This document shows, one piece after another, positions 7,283 through 15,410 of a stretch of DNA of 60,957 nt. The stretch comes from an uncultured Prochlorococcus sp. GTDB lineage: Bacteria > Cyanobacteriota > Cyanobacteriia > PCC-6307 > Cyanobiaceae. Under the pieces are notes generated by a model that ran no database searches, had not been told where the DNA came from, and saw only the letters and a list, made by a program, of their open reading frames with translations. Where the stretch lies: the NCBI GenBank assembly GCA_902571335.1, contig CACGBT010000009.1, positions 1 to 60,957 of the forward strand, written 5' to 3'. The stretch's first letter is position 1. Every line of letters begins with the position of its first letter. The translations under genes were made by a program, and so were the position numbers.

Positions 7283-7403
7283 TATTAATGTTTATATAAG
7301 AATGTTTTCAATGGAATTTAGAAATTAAACAGAGATAAATATTTTTTAATATTTATAGTCAATTTCTTAAATAAAGATCCAATATAAACTGAATCTTTAA
7401 AAA

Positions 7404-7450
7404 TTAAGCGGACTAAATCCTCGTGGAGATATGAACCTTAGCCCGCTTTA
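7404..7450. ncRNA. GC-richer hairpin element, candidate small RNA or terminator
   Basis: AAGCGGACTAA (7406-7416) pairs with TTAGCCCGCTT (7438-7448) with one mismatch. The 21-base loop contains a possible small inner stem TCC-TCGT-GGA. The element is clearly richer in G+C than the surrounding DNA, which suggests selection for structure. No T run follows on the plus strand. On the minus strand AATTTTT follows the stem, so it could end minus-strand transcription. No gene lies in the 267 bases between 7271 and 7537. Confidence 0.45.
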
Positions 7451-7537
7451 AAAAAATAGCAATAAAAAAATATATATACAATATTTATGTAATTTTACTT
7501 TTGATTTAAAATTAGAATATAAAAACTTCAAATATTA

Positions 7538-7690
7538 ATGTCAGTAAGTGAATTAAATGAAGATACACAGGATCAAATATGTGATCTTCTTGAAAATCTT
7601 CAGCAAATAGAGAAACTTAAAAATAAAGATATACGAATATTGCTTGATAAGATAGTCAGAAAATATGGAGGAAAAGTAGTAAATAAATGA
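7538..7690 (+). CDS. Small acidic helical protein, unknown
   Basis: 50 residues, acidic in the first half and basic at the end, with a helix-friendly central stretch (QICDLLENLQQIEKLKNKDI). No hydrophobic span, so cytosolic. The stop codon overlaps the ATG of the next frame (ATGA at 7687-7690), which indicates that the two were once translationally coupled. No family recognised. Confidence 0.5.
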   Translation: MSVSELNEDTQDQICDLLENLQQIEKLKNKDIRILLDKIVRKYGGKVVNK

Positions 7691-8108
7691 AACGCTTATT
7701 AATCCCACTATCAGTTTTGCTTATTTTACCAATTGTTGTTCTTAACTCCCACTTGAATGATCAGAGAGAACTTACATTAACCTCAGAAAGCACTAGGGAA
7801 TCTATCGATTTAGCAAAATACTTAAAAATAATGGTGTAGTTAGATATTCAGCATATTAGTGACCTAATTCCATTAAACAAAGTAAATTATTTGGAAAGCA
7901 AGCTTATAAAGAACTTAATGTAGTTGAATGTGCAAGAGATGGCATAAACAGTCAAACTCAATTATTCATTGAAAAAAAAAATTAAAGGGTTTCACCATTG
8001 GAAATTAATGGAAAACTAATTTTAGTTGTACTTTCACTAAAGGAGTTTTAAAAGTTGACTGGATTTAAAACTAAGGAATTTGTAAGAAGATTAATGGCTA
8101 GATATTAA
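7687..8108 (+). pseudogene. Decayed secreted thioredoxin-like protein (VKOR C-terminal type)
   Basis: It begins MKRLLIPLSVLLILPIVVLN, a signal peptide or anchor, and a stop at 7837-7839 closes the first frame after 50 codons. Read across frameshifts, the following DNA gives YSAYW, KQSKLFGKQAYKELNVVECA, RDGINSQTQLFIEKKIKGF, EINGK, LSLKEF and LTGF, a clear thioredoxin-like domain like that at the C-terminus of cyanobacterial VKOR proteins. The expected W-C-P-x-C active site reads as two stops, Pro, Asn, Ser (7857-7871), so both catalytic Cys are lost. At least two indels and several stops show an inactive gene. The last in-frame part ends at TAA 8106-8108. Confidence 0.75.
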
Positions 8109-8247
8109 AGGTTATTTCTTGAGTCCCTCTCATACAACCTCCAGCTGGATAACTAATTACTTTTTTGGATATTAATCCAATACTTATAGCAACTATTCCA
8201 ATACCAAATACAGCTCTTGTTCTTTTGCTTGAGATGAGATATTTCAT
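8098..8247 (-). CDS. Small single-span membrane protein, unknown
   Basis: 49 residues: a basic N-terminus (MKYLISSKRTRA), one hydrophobic span (VFGIGIVAISIGLI, about 13-26), and a tail with YPAGGCMRG containing a single Cys. Positive charges before the span predict N-in. No family recognised. It overlaps the last bases of the decayed redox gene on the other strand, which fits that gene being dead. Confidence 0.5.
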   Translation of the reverse strand: MKYLISSKRTRAVFGIGIVAISIGLISKKVISYPAGGCMRGTQEITFNI

Positions 8248-8473
8248 TAGGTATTTTTAATTATTAAATAGTAGGGATTTTTAGATTATTAAGTGGATTT
8301 TTTTGTAAAAAATTAAGATGTAAGAATAAATCTAAAATTTTTTAAAATAATTTTTAGAGATAAGATATCTTGAAAATCCTTAATCAATAAATGCTTGTGT
8401 ATCTTTTTTTCAGTATTTTTAGTTTGTATTTGACAGACTTTTTATAATTTAAATGGAACTTTTCTTTTTTTTT

Positions 8474-8605
8474 ATGAAAAATAAAGAATTTAATGTGACT
8501 CAAGGAATGGCTTTGTTACTTTTGAAGCCATTAAATTTACCCGCTAACTACGTCCTTAATCTCATAATTTATATAACTAACCCTAGTAACAATATTGGAT
8601 ACTAA
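8474..8605 (+). CDS. Very small hypothetical protein
   Basis: 43 residues with a hydrophobic middle (MALLLLKPLNLPANYVLNLI) that could be a short membrane-associated helix. The only support is an uninterrupted ATG frame with a TATAAT hexamer at 8443-8448 in front of it. It overlaps the convergent DUF1651 gene by 4 bases. Confidence 0.35.
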   Translation: MKNKEFNVTQGMALLLLKPLNLPANYVLNLIIYITNPSNNIGY

Positions 8606-8853
8606 GAGTCTTCCCAAACTGGTTTGGTTCTCCTCCAACCTTGAGCGATTAACTTTTTCCATTCATCTCTAGCTTTATCAACTTTAAGTTCTTCTCTGGC
8701 TGTCATAAGAGGTGGTTCTTTTCCTAAAACACCAAGAATTTTTCCAGAGTCAATAAACATATATTCAAAAAAATTATCTTTATTTTGATTATTCTTTGAA
8801 AACCTTTTAACCCTTGAACGATTCGAATTTATAAGCCAAAAAATTTCTGTCAA
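8602..8853 (-). CDS. DUF1651 family protein
   Basis: 83 residues. The pattern FWLINSN near the start, EPPLMTAREELKVDKARDEW in the second half and the ending GWRRTKPVWE match the DUF1651 family, a set of short proteins largely restricted to marine Prochlorococcus and Synechococcus, often in several copies per genome. Function is unknown; the protein is charged and has no membrane span. It follows clpS on the same strand. Confidence 0.75.
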   Translation of the reverse strand: MTEIFWLINSNRSRVKRFSKNNQNKDNFFEYMFIDSGKILGVLGKEPPLMTAREELKVDKARDEWKKLIAQGWRRTKPVWEDS

Positions 8854-8864
8854 TCTTAGTTATT

Positions 8865-9152
8865 TTATGTTTTCTCAATTGGAGCCATTGTTAATCCTTT
8901 GCTGAAGAGTTGCTCATGATATAGCTCTGCCTGTTCAAGATTACCTCTCCATACCTCTGCTGATCCTGTTTTGTCGACTTTGAGGGTTAGATCCCAGGCT
9001 CTTTTTTCTCTCATGTTTGGGATTATTGTTAAAAGACAATTTGCGACATGCTGAAAAGTATTAAAATTGTCATCAAGAACTATAACCCTTGCTTCTGGAT
9101 ATTTTGCTTTAGAATTTTTTGGATTTAAGACTGCGCCGAGTGAATTAAACAT
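8865..9152 (-). CDS. clpS: ATP-dependent Clp protease adaptor ClpS
   Basis: 95 residues from ATG at 9152. The core VIVLDDNFNTFQHVANCLL corresponds to the ClpS DD-x-x-N-T-F signature that forms the N-degron pocket, and the C-terminal helix ends with GLTMAPIE. ClpS delivers N-degron substrates to ClpC/ClpP in the cytosol. A longer frame to 9242 exists but would run into tRNA-Met, so the inner start is chosen. Confidence 0.9.
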   Translation of the reverse strand: MFNSLGAVLNPKNSKAKYPEARVIVLDDNFNTFQHVANCLLTIIPNMREKRAWDLTLKVDKTGSAEVWRGNLEQAELYHEQLFSKGLTMAPIEKT

Positions 9153-9219
9153 TATTGTCTTTAATAGTTTAATTAAATTAAAAATACTCCTATGTTCTTC
9201 AATTGAAAAGTATTGAAAA

Positions 9220-9293
<74 letters not shown>

Positions 9294-9322
9294 ATGGGAA
9301 TATTGTAAGGCATTGGTTGTAC

Positions 9323-9805
9323 TTAATTACCATTTTGAAAATTTATTTGTTTATGGGCCTCATATATAGCAATTCCGCATGCTACAGAAAGGTTTAGACT
9401 TCTAACACCTTTTTGGTCATTGTTTCCAGTCTGTAAATTCGGCATAAATATAGATATTAAAAAGTCGCTTTTATTAATAATGGAATCTGGTAATCCTGAA
9501 TCTTCTCTCCCAAAAAGCAAAATATCATCTTGCTTAAATTTAAAATCATTCAAGTAAAATCCATTTTTTTTACTAAAAGAAATTATTCTTTTTGTTGATT
9601 TTGACGTTAAAAATCTTTCAAAATTCTCATACTTATTAACAGTAACTAGAGGCCAATAGTCTAATCCTGCTCTTTTTAAATATTTATCTTCTAGCTTAAA
9701 ACCCAAAGGCTCTATAAGATTTAGAGGTATATTAAATGCGGCACATGATCTGGCAATATTACCAGTATTTTGTGGGATTCTAGGTTCAAAAAGAGCGACT
9801 TCCAA
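9323..9805 (-). CDS. trmL: tRNA (cytidine(34)-2'-O)-methyltransferase TrmL
   Basis: 160 residues, the full length of the minimal SPOUT methyltransferase. The three SPOUT motifs are visible: PQNTGNIARS at 11-20, LFGREDSGLP at 97-106 and SLNLSVACGIAIYEA at 136-150, the last forming the knot that binds S-adenosylmethionine. TrmL methylates the 2'-O of the wobble base in certain Leu tRNAs. It starts 2 bases after cobU ends, so the two are probably one operon. Confidence 0.9.
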   Translation of the reverse strand: MEVALFEPRIPQNTGNIARSCAAFNIPLNLIEPLGFKLEDKYLKRAGLDYWPLVTVNKYENFERFLTSKSTKRIISFSKKNGFYLNDFKFKQDDILLFGREDSGLPDSIINKSDFLISIFMPNLQTGNNDQKGVRSLNLSVACGIAIYEAHKQINFQNGN

Positions 9806-9807
9806 TT

Positions 9808-10368
9808 TTAAGTAGGTATTTCAATACTTATTTCATCTATTTTGATTGCTCTGCCGTTTATTGCTAGCCAATTATCTCTTGATATTTTGGTTATTCTCTT
9901 TTGAAGTTCGCCGATTCTTTCAATATAAGTATTACCAATTTTATATTCAGACACTAGACTCCAACCTACTTGTTCTCCAACAATAATTGTTATGGTTTTT
10001 CTTTTCATTAAGAGACTTATAAGTGAATTCATTTTTCTTGACCATTCATTTTGTTCCTTGCCAATACTTTTCATAACGAATCCGCCAATCGAATCTATTA
10101 ATAATGGACCTTCTTCTTTCCTTAATGTATTTAAAAGATCTGTCGTTTCTATTAATTTCCAATCTTTTGGCCTCCTTTTTCGATGTAGATTAATTTTATC
10201 TTGCCATTCTTTATCATCCAAATTGTTTTCGGATAAGGCAACATATGATAATTTTTTTACCTGCTTTGCAAGATGCTCCGCGAATTCACTTTTGCCACTT
10301 TTTGTCCCCCCTGTAATAAAAACTATATAAGATGAATATTTACTAATACTTAAGTTATTGGCATTCAT
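9808..10368 (-). CDS. cobU: Adenosylcobinamide kinase / guanylyltransferase CobU
   Basis: 186 residues. The P-loop GGTKSGKS at 20-27, the HRKRRPKDW segment at 63-71 (CobU-type H-R-x-x-R-P-x-x-W) and the IIVGEQVGW segment match CobU/CobP, which phosphorylates adenosylcobinamide and adds GMP, a late step in B12 assembly. It sits 10 bases after a small secreted membrane gene and 2 bases before trmL on the same strand. Together with cobN and metH in this window it fits a B12-making organism. Confidence 0.9.
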   Translation of the reverse strand: MNANNLSISKYSSYIVFITGGTKSGKSEFAEHLAKQVKKLSYVALSENNLDDKEWQDKINLHRKRRPKDWKLIETTDLLNTLRKEEGPLLIDSIGGFVMKSIGKEQNEWSRKMNSLISLLMKRKTITIIVGEQVGWSLVSEYKIGNTYIERIGELQKRITKISRDNWLAINGRAIKIDEISIEIPT

Positions 10369-10378
10369 AAATTCTCTA

Positions 10379-10690
10379 TTATTTAGAGAAGTACCACCAT
10401 GTTGCTAAAGGAATAATTGTGGCAGCAACTAACAAACCTATAACTATATAAGTAGCAGTTGAACTCTCAGTATCTTTTGATCTCATAGTGTTAAAATTTG
10501 GATCCACTACAGGGTTGTCAATAGATGAAGGCTGACTTTTTTCGTAATTTATAACAGTCTTCTGTTGAGTAACACCAAAATATTTATTTATGCTAGTAAT
10601 TTCATTTGCATATGAAGTCGATGGGATAAGAATAAAAATTAAGCCAGTAAAGACAAGAGAAAATATATATTTATTGATGTTTAGGTGCAT
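10379..10690 (-). CDS. Secreted, C-terminally anchored protein, unknown
   Basis: 103 residues. An N-terminal signal peptide (hydrophobic about 8-24, cleavage possible after TSYA) precedes a ~50-residue polar region, then a C-terminal span of about 79-99 (TYIVIGLLVAATIIPLATWW) ending in YFSK. The likely topology is a short periplasmic or lumenal domain held by one helix. No family recognised. It lies first in the putative cobU-trmL operon, 10 bases upstream of cobU. Confidence 0.6.
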   Translation of the reverse strand: MHLNINKYIFSLVFTGLIFILIPSTSYANEITSINKYFGVTQQKTVINYEKSQPSSIDNPVVDPNFNTMRSKDTESSTATYIVIGLLVAATIIPLATWWYFSK

Positions 10691-10801
10691 TTTAAAAGGT
10701 TTTGGTTAATTATATATTAAAAACCGTATTTTTGAGTAATTTTAAATGTACTAAACAATATAATATCTGCATAATTTAATTAGTAATAACATATTTAAAA
10801 T

Positions 10802-11428
10802 ATGGGATTTAATGGGAAATCATTAATATTAGTCGGTGCAATACTCTTTATTTTTCAGATAGCAAATTTCCTTTCAATAGAAACAATCACTCCTGAGCTT
10901 GAAAGAGCTCAAGTGTTAGCCGCAATAGCTTCATTAATTATTATTTTAATAGGTTTTTTATTTAAACAATTTGAACCATTAGCTGGTGATAAAGCTGCTT
11001 TAAAAGGAGAAAATAAGTTTCTCTTCGATAGAAACATGCCGGATGAAGTTATTGATGAACTTGCATGGGGTTCTGAAGCTATATTAACTTCTACAGCAGC
11101 AGCCGCAATATTAATCCACAATGATGGCGTTAATATATTGAGGAGGGGCATTACTTCAAGTAATGATTTTAAACCTGGGGAAACTTGTCTGAGATCTATA
11201 AAAGATATGAAATTAATATCATTGGCAAACACAAAATTTTATCCTGGAAGAGATGAATTTTTTAATTTTTGTGCTGAAATTCCATCTATCTTAGTTGTAC
11301 CTATAAATAATAAGGCTTTTATATTAATAGGAGGCTGGAGTCCTAAGTGTTTTACGAAGTCTGATGAAAAATGGATTAATAACTGGTCCAAAAAAATTAA
11401 TAATATTTTTTCAAAAAATAAAATTTAA
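10802..11428 (+). CDS. CCB-type cofactor assembly of complex C subunit B
   Basis: 208 residues: two membrane spans near the N-terminus (about 7-26 and 39-56), followed by a soluble domain containing LAWGSEAILTSTAAAAILI and the GGWSPKCFTKSDEKW segment near the end. This is the pattern of the CCB2/CCB4-like family, needed in chloroplasts to attach heme ci to cytochrome b6. In cyanobacteria the role is inferred from the plant proteins. It overlaps the convergent lptC stop by 4 bases. Confidence 0.72.
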   Translation: MGFNGKSLILVGAILFIFQIANFLSIETITPELERAQVLAAIASLIIILIGFLFKQFEPLAGDKAALKGENKFLFDRNMPDEVIDELAWGSEAILTSTAAAAILIHNDGVNILRRGITSSNDFKPGETCLRSIKDMKLISLANTKFYPGRDEFFNFCAEIPSILVVPINNKAFILIGGWSPKCFTKSDEKWINNWSKKINNIFSKNKI

Positions 11429-12048
11429 AAATAAATTATTGATTTAACTCTTTTATCTTTTGCTTCAAAACTTACTGATTTAGTTTCTAGATTATAGTAT
11501 GCATTTTCCGAATTTATTTCATATTTATTCTTATTATTATCATCTTTGATTGTATATCTTACGGGATTAAAAAATTCAATAATGTTATCTGATCTCATCT
11601 TGGCTTTTTCTGAATTTAAAATGATATTTTTATTTTCAAATCTTATATTTCCCTCTAATAGATAGTCAGTCTCATCTATATTCCAAATAAAATGATCTGC
11701 AAATAAATTATCCTCATCTTGCTTTAGGGTTTTTAATTTTACATTTCCGGTTAATATTAAAAGTTTATTGTTATCCGATAATGTAGATTTATCAGAATTA
11801 ATAATATATTTAGTTTCTTCTCCGTTTAAAATATTTATGGTAGGTTTCTTTAATTCAAATCTTAGTTGATTATTATTATAAATTGAGTATGGACTAGTAA
11901 TAGTATATAGTTTGTCTCCACTCTTAGAAAAAATATTCATATCTAAACTATTTATTTTTTGTATTAATTTATTTTCATCAATTACATTTGAGGCACAACC
12001 AAGAATTAAGAATGGAAGGAAAATTATAAACCTATAAATGTTGTTCAT
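11425..12048 (-). CDS. lptC: LptC-like lipoprotein for LPS export
   Basis: 207 residues. The N-terminus has a lipoprotein signal with lipobox LILGC (Cys18). The rest is beta-rich, with repeated strands such as LRFELKKPTINI and LILTGNVKLKTL, typical of the LptC jelly-roll. LptC links the LptB2FG transporter to the periplasmic Lpt bridge. A lipobox instead of the usual membrane anchor is known in cyanobacterial forms (inference). The gene overlaps the end of metG by 17 bases on the same strand, so the two are coupled. Confidence 0.75.
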   Translation of the reverse strand: MNNIYRFIIFLPFLILGCASNVIDENKLIQKINSLDMNIFSKSGDKLYTITSPYSIYNNNQLRFELKKPTINILNGEETKYIINSDKSTLSDNNKLLILTGNVKLKTLKQDEDNLFADHFIWNIDETDYLLEGNIRFENKNIILNSEKAKMRSDNIIEFFNPVRYTIKDDNNKNKYEINSENAYYNLETKSVSFEAKDKRVKSIIYF

Positions 12049-13576
12049 ACTCCAGCTTATTTATGATTGGATTGGGTTTAGGAAGACTTGCGTTACTAAC
12101 TAATAATCCCCAACTTAATTGTTGTTTCCAAGGAATTTCTTCTTTGTATATCAAACCAAGTTGTTCATTAATTTTTGTTGATAATTCGGGTAATAAAGGT
12201 AGTAATAATAATCCTATTATTCGGGTACTTTCTAAAACGTTATAAATAATTTCTTTAACTAAAGGAACATTATTCTTCTCTTTTATTAACAGCCATGGCT
12301 GATTATCATTCAAATACAAATTTGTATTAATTGCTAGGCTAAGTACTTCATTAGCTGCTATATCTAATTTGTAGTTATCAAAATTATAAATATAGTTTTC
12401 GACAGCAATTTTGGCAGAATTCTCTAGTTTATTTTCACTTAAAATTTTTTCACTATTTGGCACTTTATTATCAAACCATTTTCTGGACATAGATGATGTT
12501 CTATTTAATAAATTACCAATTGTATTAGCTAAGTCATTATTGATAATGTCAACAAATCTTTTATCTTGAAAATCTCCATCATTTCCTAGTGATATATCTT
12601 TAATGAGGTACCACCTTACAGGGTCATTTCCATATTTTGTAAGCAATAAATCAGGGTCAAGTACATTTCCCAAACTTTTACCCATTTTTTGCCCCTCTCT
12701 TGTAAGAAAACCATGACCAAAAACCTTTTTAGGAACTTTCATATTGGCAGAAATGAGCATTGCGGGCCAATATACAGCATGGAATCTCAGGATATCTTTA
12801 CCAATAAAATGAACATCAGCTGGCCATCCTCCATTAATTGATTTTTCCAATGCATGTTCTGTCGCATCAGAGCTAATGGCGCTTACATATCCAAGTAAAG
12901 CATCAAACCATACATAAAAGGTATGGTTATCGTAATCAGGGACAGGAATTCCCCATGAGACATTCGTTCTTGAAATTGAAAAATCCTTTAAACCTCTAGA
13001 TACAAAATTTATAATTTCATTCTTTCTTTCTGTTGGCTCTATAAAAGATGGTTCGTTGATTATTTTTTCAATTTCTTTTTGATATTTTGAAAGCCTAAAA
13101 AAGAGATTCTCTTCATTTTTCCATTCTAGATTTTTTTGATGTATCGGACACTTGTATGTTGATGAGTTTTCTGGATTATCTTTAAATTCTTCACAACCGA
13201 CACAATACCAACCTTTTTGAACTCCCATATAGATATCATCTGATGCTTTTACTCTTTCATAAAATTCATTAACTACATATTCATGATTTTTTGAGCTTGT
13301 TCTTATAAATTTATCAAATGATATATTCCAATTTTTCCAATTATTATTAAAGACTTGTGAGATTTCATCACAATGTGATTTTGGTTCAATACCCTTTTCA
13401 TTAGCTGTTCTTTGTATTTTCAAACCATGTTCATCAACACCAGTGATAAAAACAACATCTTCACCTGCAAGCCTTTTATACCTAGCTATTGAGTCACAAA
13501 TTATTGTTGTATATACACTTCCTAAATGAGGTTTATCATTAACATAGTATAAAGGGGTAGTAATGACAAAAGTCAT
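12032..13576 (-). CDS. metG: Methionyl-tRNA synthetase
   Basis: 514 residues, class I synthetase. The HIGH motif appears as HLGS (17-20) and the KMSKS loop as KMGKS (297-301). A zinc-knuckle region with CVGC at 125-128 and CPIH at 143-146 is present. The C-terminal dimerisation (EMAP-like) domain of longer MetRS is absent, as in other short bacterial enzymes. It charges tRNA-Met, and a tRNA-Met gene lies 3 kb away. Confidence 0.97.
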   Translation of the reverse strand: MTFVITTPLYYVNDKPHLGSVYTTIICDSIARYKRLAGEDVVFITGVDEHGLKIQRTANEKGIEPKSHCDEISQVFNNNWKNWNISFDKFIRTSSKNHEYVVNEFYERVKASDDIYMGVQKGWYCVGCEEFKDNPENSSTYKCPIHQKNLEWKNEENLFFRLSKYQKEIEKIINEPSFIEPTERKNEIINFVSRGLKDFSISRTNVSWGIPVPDYDNHTFYVWFDALLGYVSAISSDATEHALEKSINGGWPADVHFIGKDILRFHAVYWPAMLISANMKVPKKVFGHGFLTREGQKMGKSLGNVLDPDLLLTKYGNDPVRWYLIKDISLGNDGDFQDKRFVDIINNDLANTIGNLLNRTSSMSRKWFDNKVPNSEKILSENKLENSAKIAVENYIYNFDNYKLDIAANEVLSLAINTNLYLNDNQPWLLIKEKNNVPLVKEIIYNVLESTRIIGLLLLPLLPELSTKINEQLGLIYKEEIPWKQQLSWGLLVSNASLPKPNPIINKLEYEQHL

Positions 13577-13645
13577 AAAGCTTTTTTTATTAATACTAAC
13601 AGATATTTTTTAAACTAATAACAACCTATTATATTTATTCTCTTA

Positions 13646-14830
13646 TTAATAAATAAACTCTAAAAGATTACTATCATTTATGATATATTTAACTTTATAT
13701 GTTTTATTACTATATATTTCTATTGATACAAAAAGAGTAATAAGTATTTCTAGTGAATAATCTGGAAAATAAACCAATGCAATATTTTTTTTATGATTAA
13801 TCCACTTAACGAATATTATTTTATAAAAAGCTTTTTTTTGATTCTTAAAAAATAATTTTAAATACTTTAATTTATCATTTTTAAATATATTATTATTCTC
13901 TGATTGTCTATTCTTTGAATAATCAATAATCTTAGATACAGAATCCTTACTTAAAGCTTCGTTATTATTAATTTTATTATAGACTTGCCTTTGTATAATT
14001 AAATCAAGGTATCTCCTTAATGGTGATGTACATTGTACATACATTTTAAGGCCTAGTGATTCATGGATTCCTGGCTTAGTAGTAATGTAACTTCTTCCCA
14101 TAAATTGTTTTAATATTATATATTTAATATCACTATCATTGTATCTATTAAGTATTTCAGATGGATTGCAATTTAATTTTTGAATCCTGAATGCAGCTGC
14201 TAAATTATATTTATTTATAAATAAACTTGTTACATAACCCATTAATATCATTGATTCTGCAACTATAATTTGTGATATTGTTTTATCTAATTTAGTTAGT
14301 ATAATCTTATCTTTATTTAATTTAATTTTACTATTAGGACTTTCAAAAATAATTGCTCCTTGTTTCTTTCTGAATTTAATACTTTTTTCTAATAAATTTT
14401 TAATCTCAATTAATTCTATTTCTTCTTTAGGTTCTATTTCTAATATTTCATTTGCATCTTCATATGTTAATTGATATTTTGGTTTTATTATTGCTTCAGT
14501 TATTTCATATTTATTTATTGATCCATCGTCATTGAATTCTATTGCTGCACTAATAGTTTCTGAAACTTTATTTTGAGCTAGATTTGCCTTTTCAAGAATA
14601 TCTTTAGGGAGCATTGGGACATACTGATCAATTAAATATAAACTGCTATTTCTCTTTCTTGCATTTAAATCAACATCAGAGTCATGCAAAAACAGTTTGC
14701 ATGGATTACTAATATGTATCCATAAATTTTTTTTATTTCCTTCTTTTATTTCTAATGAAACAGCGTCATCAACCTCATGTGGATCATCAGAGTCAATAAT
14801 ATATGTTTTTAAATTAGTTAAATCTTTCAA
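13646..14830 (-). CDS. Short RNB-domain exoribonuclease (RNase II/R family)
   Basis: 394 residues, about half to two-thirds of a normal RNase R. It starts almost directly in the catalytic RNB domain: IDSDDPHEVDDAVSL at 12-26 holds the metal-binding acids Asp13, Glu19, Asp21 and Asp22, and SPLRRYLDLIIQRQ is the conserved arginine motif near the domain end. The cold-shock domains normally before RNB are missing. A beta-rich C-terminal tail may be a degenerate S1 domain. The enzyme would degrade RNA 3' to 5'. It lies 45 bases after rpsR on the same strand, as in other cyanobacteria where rpmG-rpsR precede an RNB gene (recalled). Confidence 0.82.
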   Translation of the reverse strand: MKDLTNLKTYIIDSDDPHEVDDAVSLEIKEGNKKNLWIHISNPCKLFLHDSDVDLNARKRNSSLYLIDQYVPMLPKDILEKANLAQNKVSETISAAIEFNDDGSINKYEITEAIIKPKYQLTYEDANEILEIEPKEEIELIEIKNLLEKSIKFRKKQGAIIFESPNSKIKLNKDKIILTKLDKTISQIIVAESMILMGYVTSLFINKYNLAAAFRIQKLNCNPSEILNRYNDSDIKYIILKQFMGRSYITTKPGIHESLGLKMYVQCTSPLRRYLDLIIQRQVYNKINNNEALSKDSVSKIIDYSKNRQSENNNIFKNDKLKYLKLFFKNQKKAFYKIIFVKWINHKKNIALVYFPDYSLEILITLFVSIEIYSNKTYKVKYIINDSNLLEFIY

Positions 14831-14875
14831 ATATTTGAAATATTAATTATAGAGCCAACTATATTCAATATAAAA

Positions 14876-15097
14876 TTATCCTTCAGGATTTACAAAGGGT
14901 AAAAGAGCTACAATTCTTGCTCTCTTTACAGCTAATGTAAGATCTCTTTGTTGTTTAGAAGTTAAACCTGTCATCCTTCTTGGTAGGATTTTGCCCCTCT
15001 CAGTTATGAATTTTTTTAGTAGTTCTACATCCTTATAGTCAATAGGATCTCCAGGTTTGATTGGTGATAATTGTTTTTTAAAAATAGAATTTGGCAT
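14876..15097 (-). CDS. rpsR: 30S ribosomal protein S18
   Basis: 73 residues with the S18 hallmarks [20 protein letters not shown] and [21 protein letters not shown]18 binds S6 and 16S rRNA on the small-subunit platform. It follows rpmG by 17 bases in the same operon, the usual pairing in cyanobacteria and plastids. Confidence 0.96.
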   Translation of the reverse strand: MPNSIFKKQLSPIKPGDPIDYKDVELLKKFITERGKILPRRMTGLTSKQQRDLTLAVKRARIVALLPFVNPEG

Positions 15098-15114
15098 GAT
15101 TTAATTAGATTTGA

Positions 15115-15309
15115 TTACTTAATTTCTTTGTGAATTGTCATTCTGTTTAAATGAGGATTAAACTTTTTTAGTTCTAATCTTTCAGTTGTATTTCTACGAT
15201 TCTTTTCAGTAGTATATCTTGAGACACCATTTGATCTCTTAGGATCTGTGCTTGTCCTAGCTTCAGTACATTCCAGGGTCACTACAACTCTTGTCCCTTT
15301 TTTGGCCAT
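15115..15309 (-). CDS. rpmG: 50S ribosomal protein L33
   Basis: 64 residues from the ATG at 15309: [20 protein letters not shown], followed by [20 protein letters not shown] and [15 protein letters not shown], matching L33 throughout. A longer upstream frame reaching 15357 is not used because the L33 N-terminus is fixed by homology. Cotranscribed with rpsR. Divergent from pheT. Confidence 0.95.
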   Translation of the reverse strand: MAKKGTRVVVTLECTEARTSTDPKRSNGVSRYTTEKNRRNTTERLELKKFNPHLNRMTIHKEIK

Positions 15310-15410
15310 TTTAATTAATACTTTATTGTATAATTTTCTATTGTACATCTTCAACAAACTTTTTTGAAGATATAATCATTTCTTTTATCATCATTGATTA
15401 AAAAAAATAT

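Noticed and set aside
7335..7356. 9-bp AT-only hairpin
   Set aside because: Perfect arms but entirely A and T; weak and probably chance.
8430..8448. TTGACA and TATAAT pair
   Set aside because: Both hexamers are good but only 7 bases apart, too close to act as one promoter. TATAAT alone may be a -10 box.
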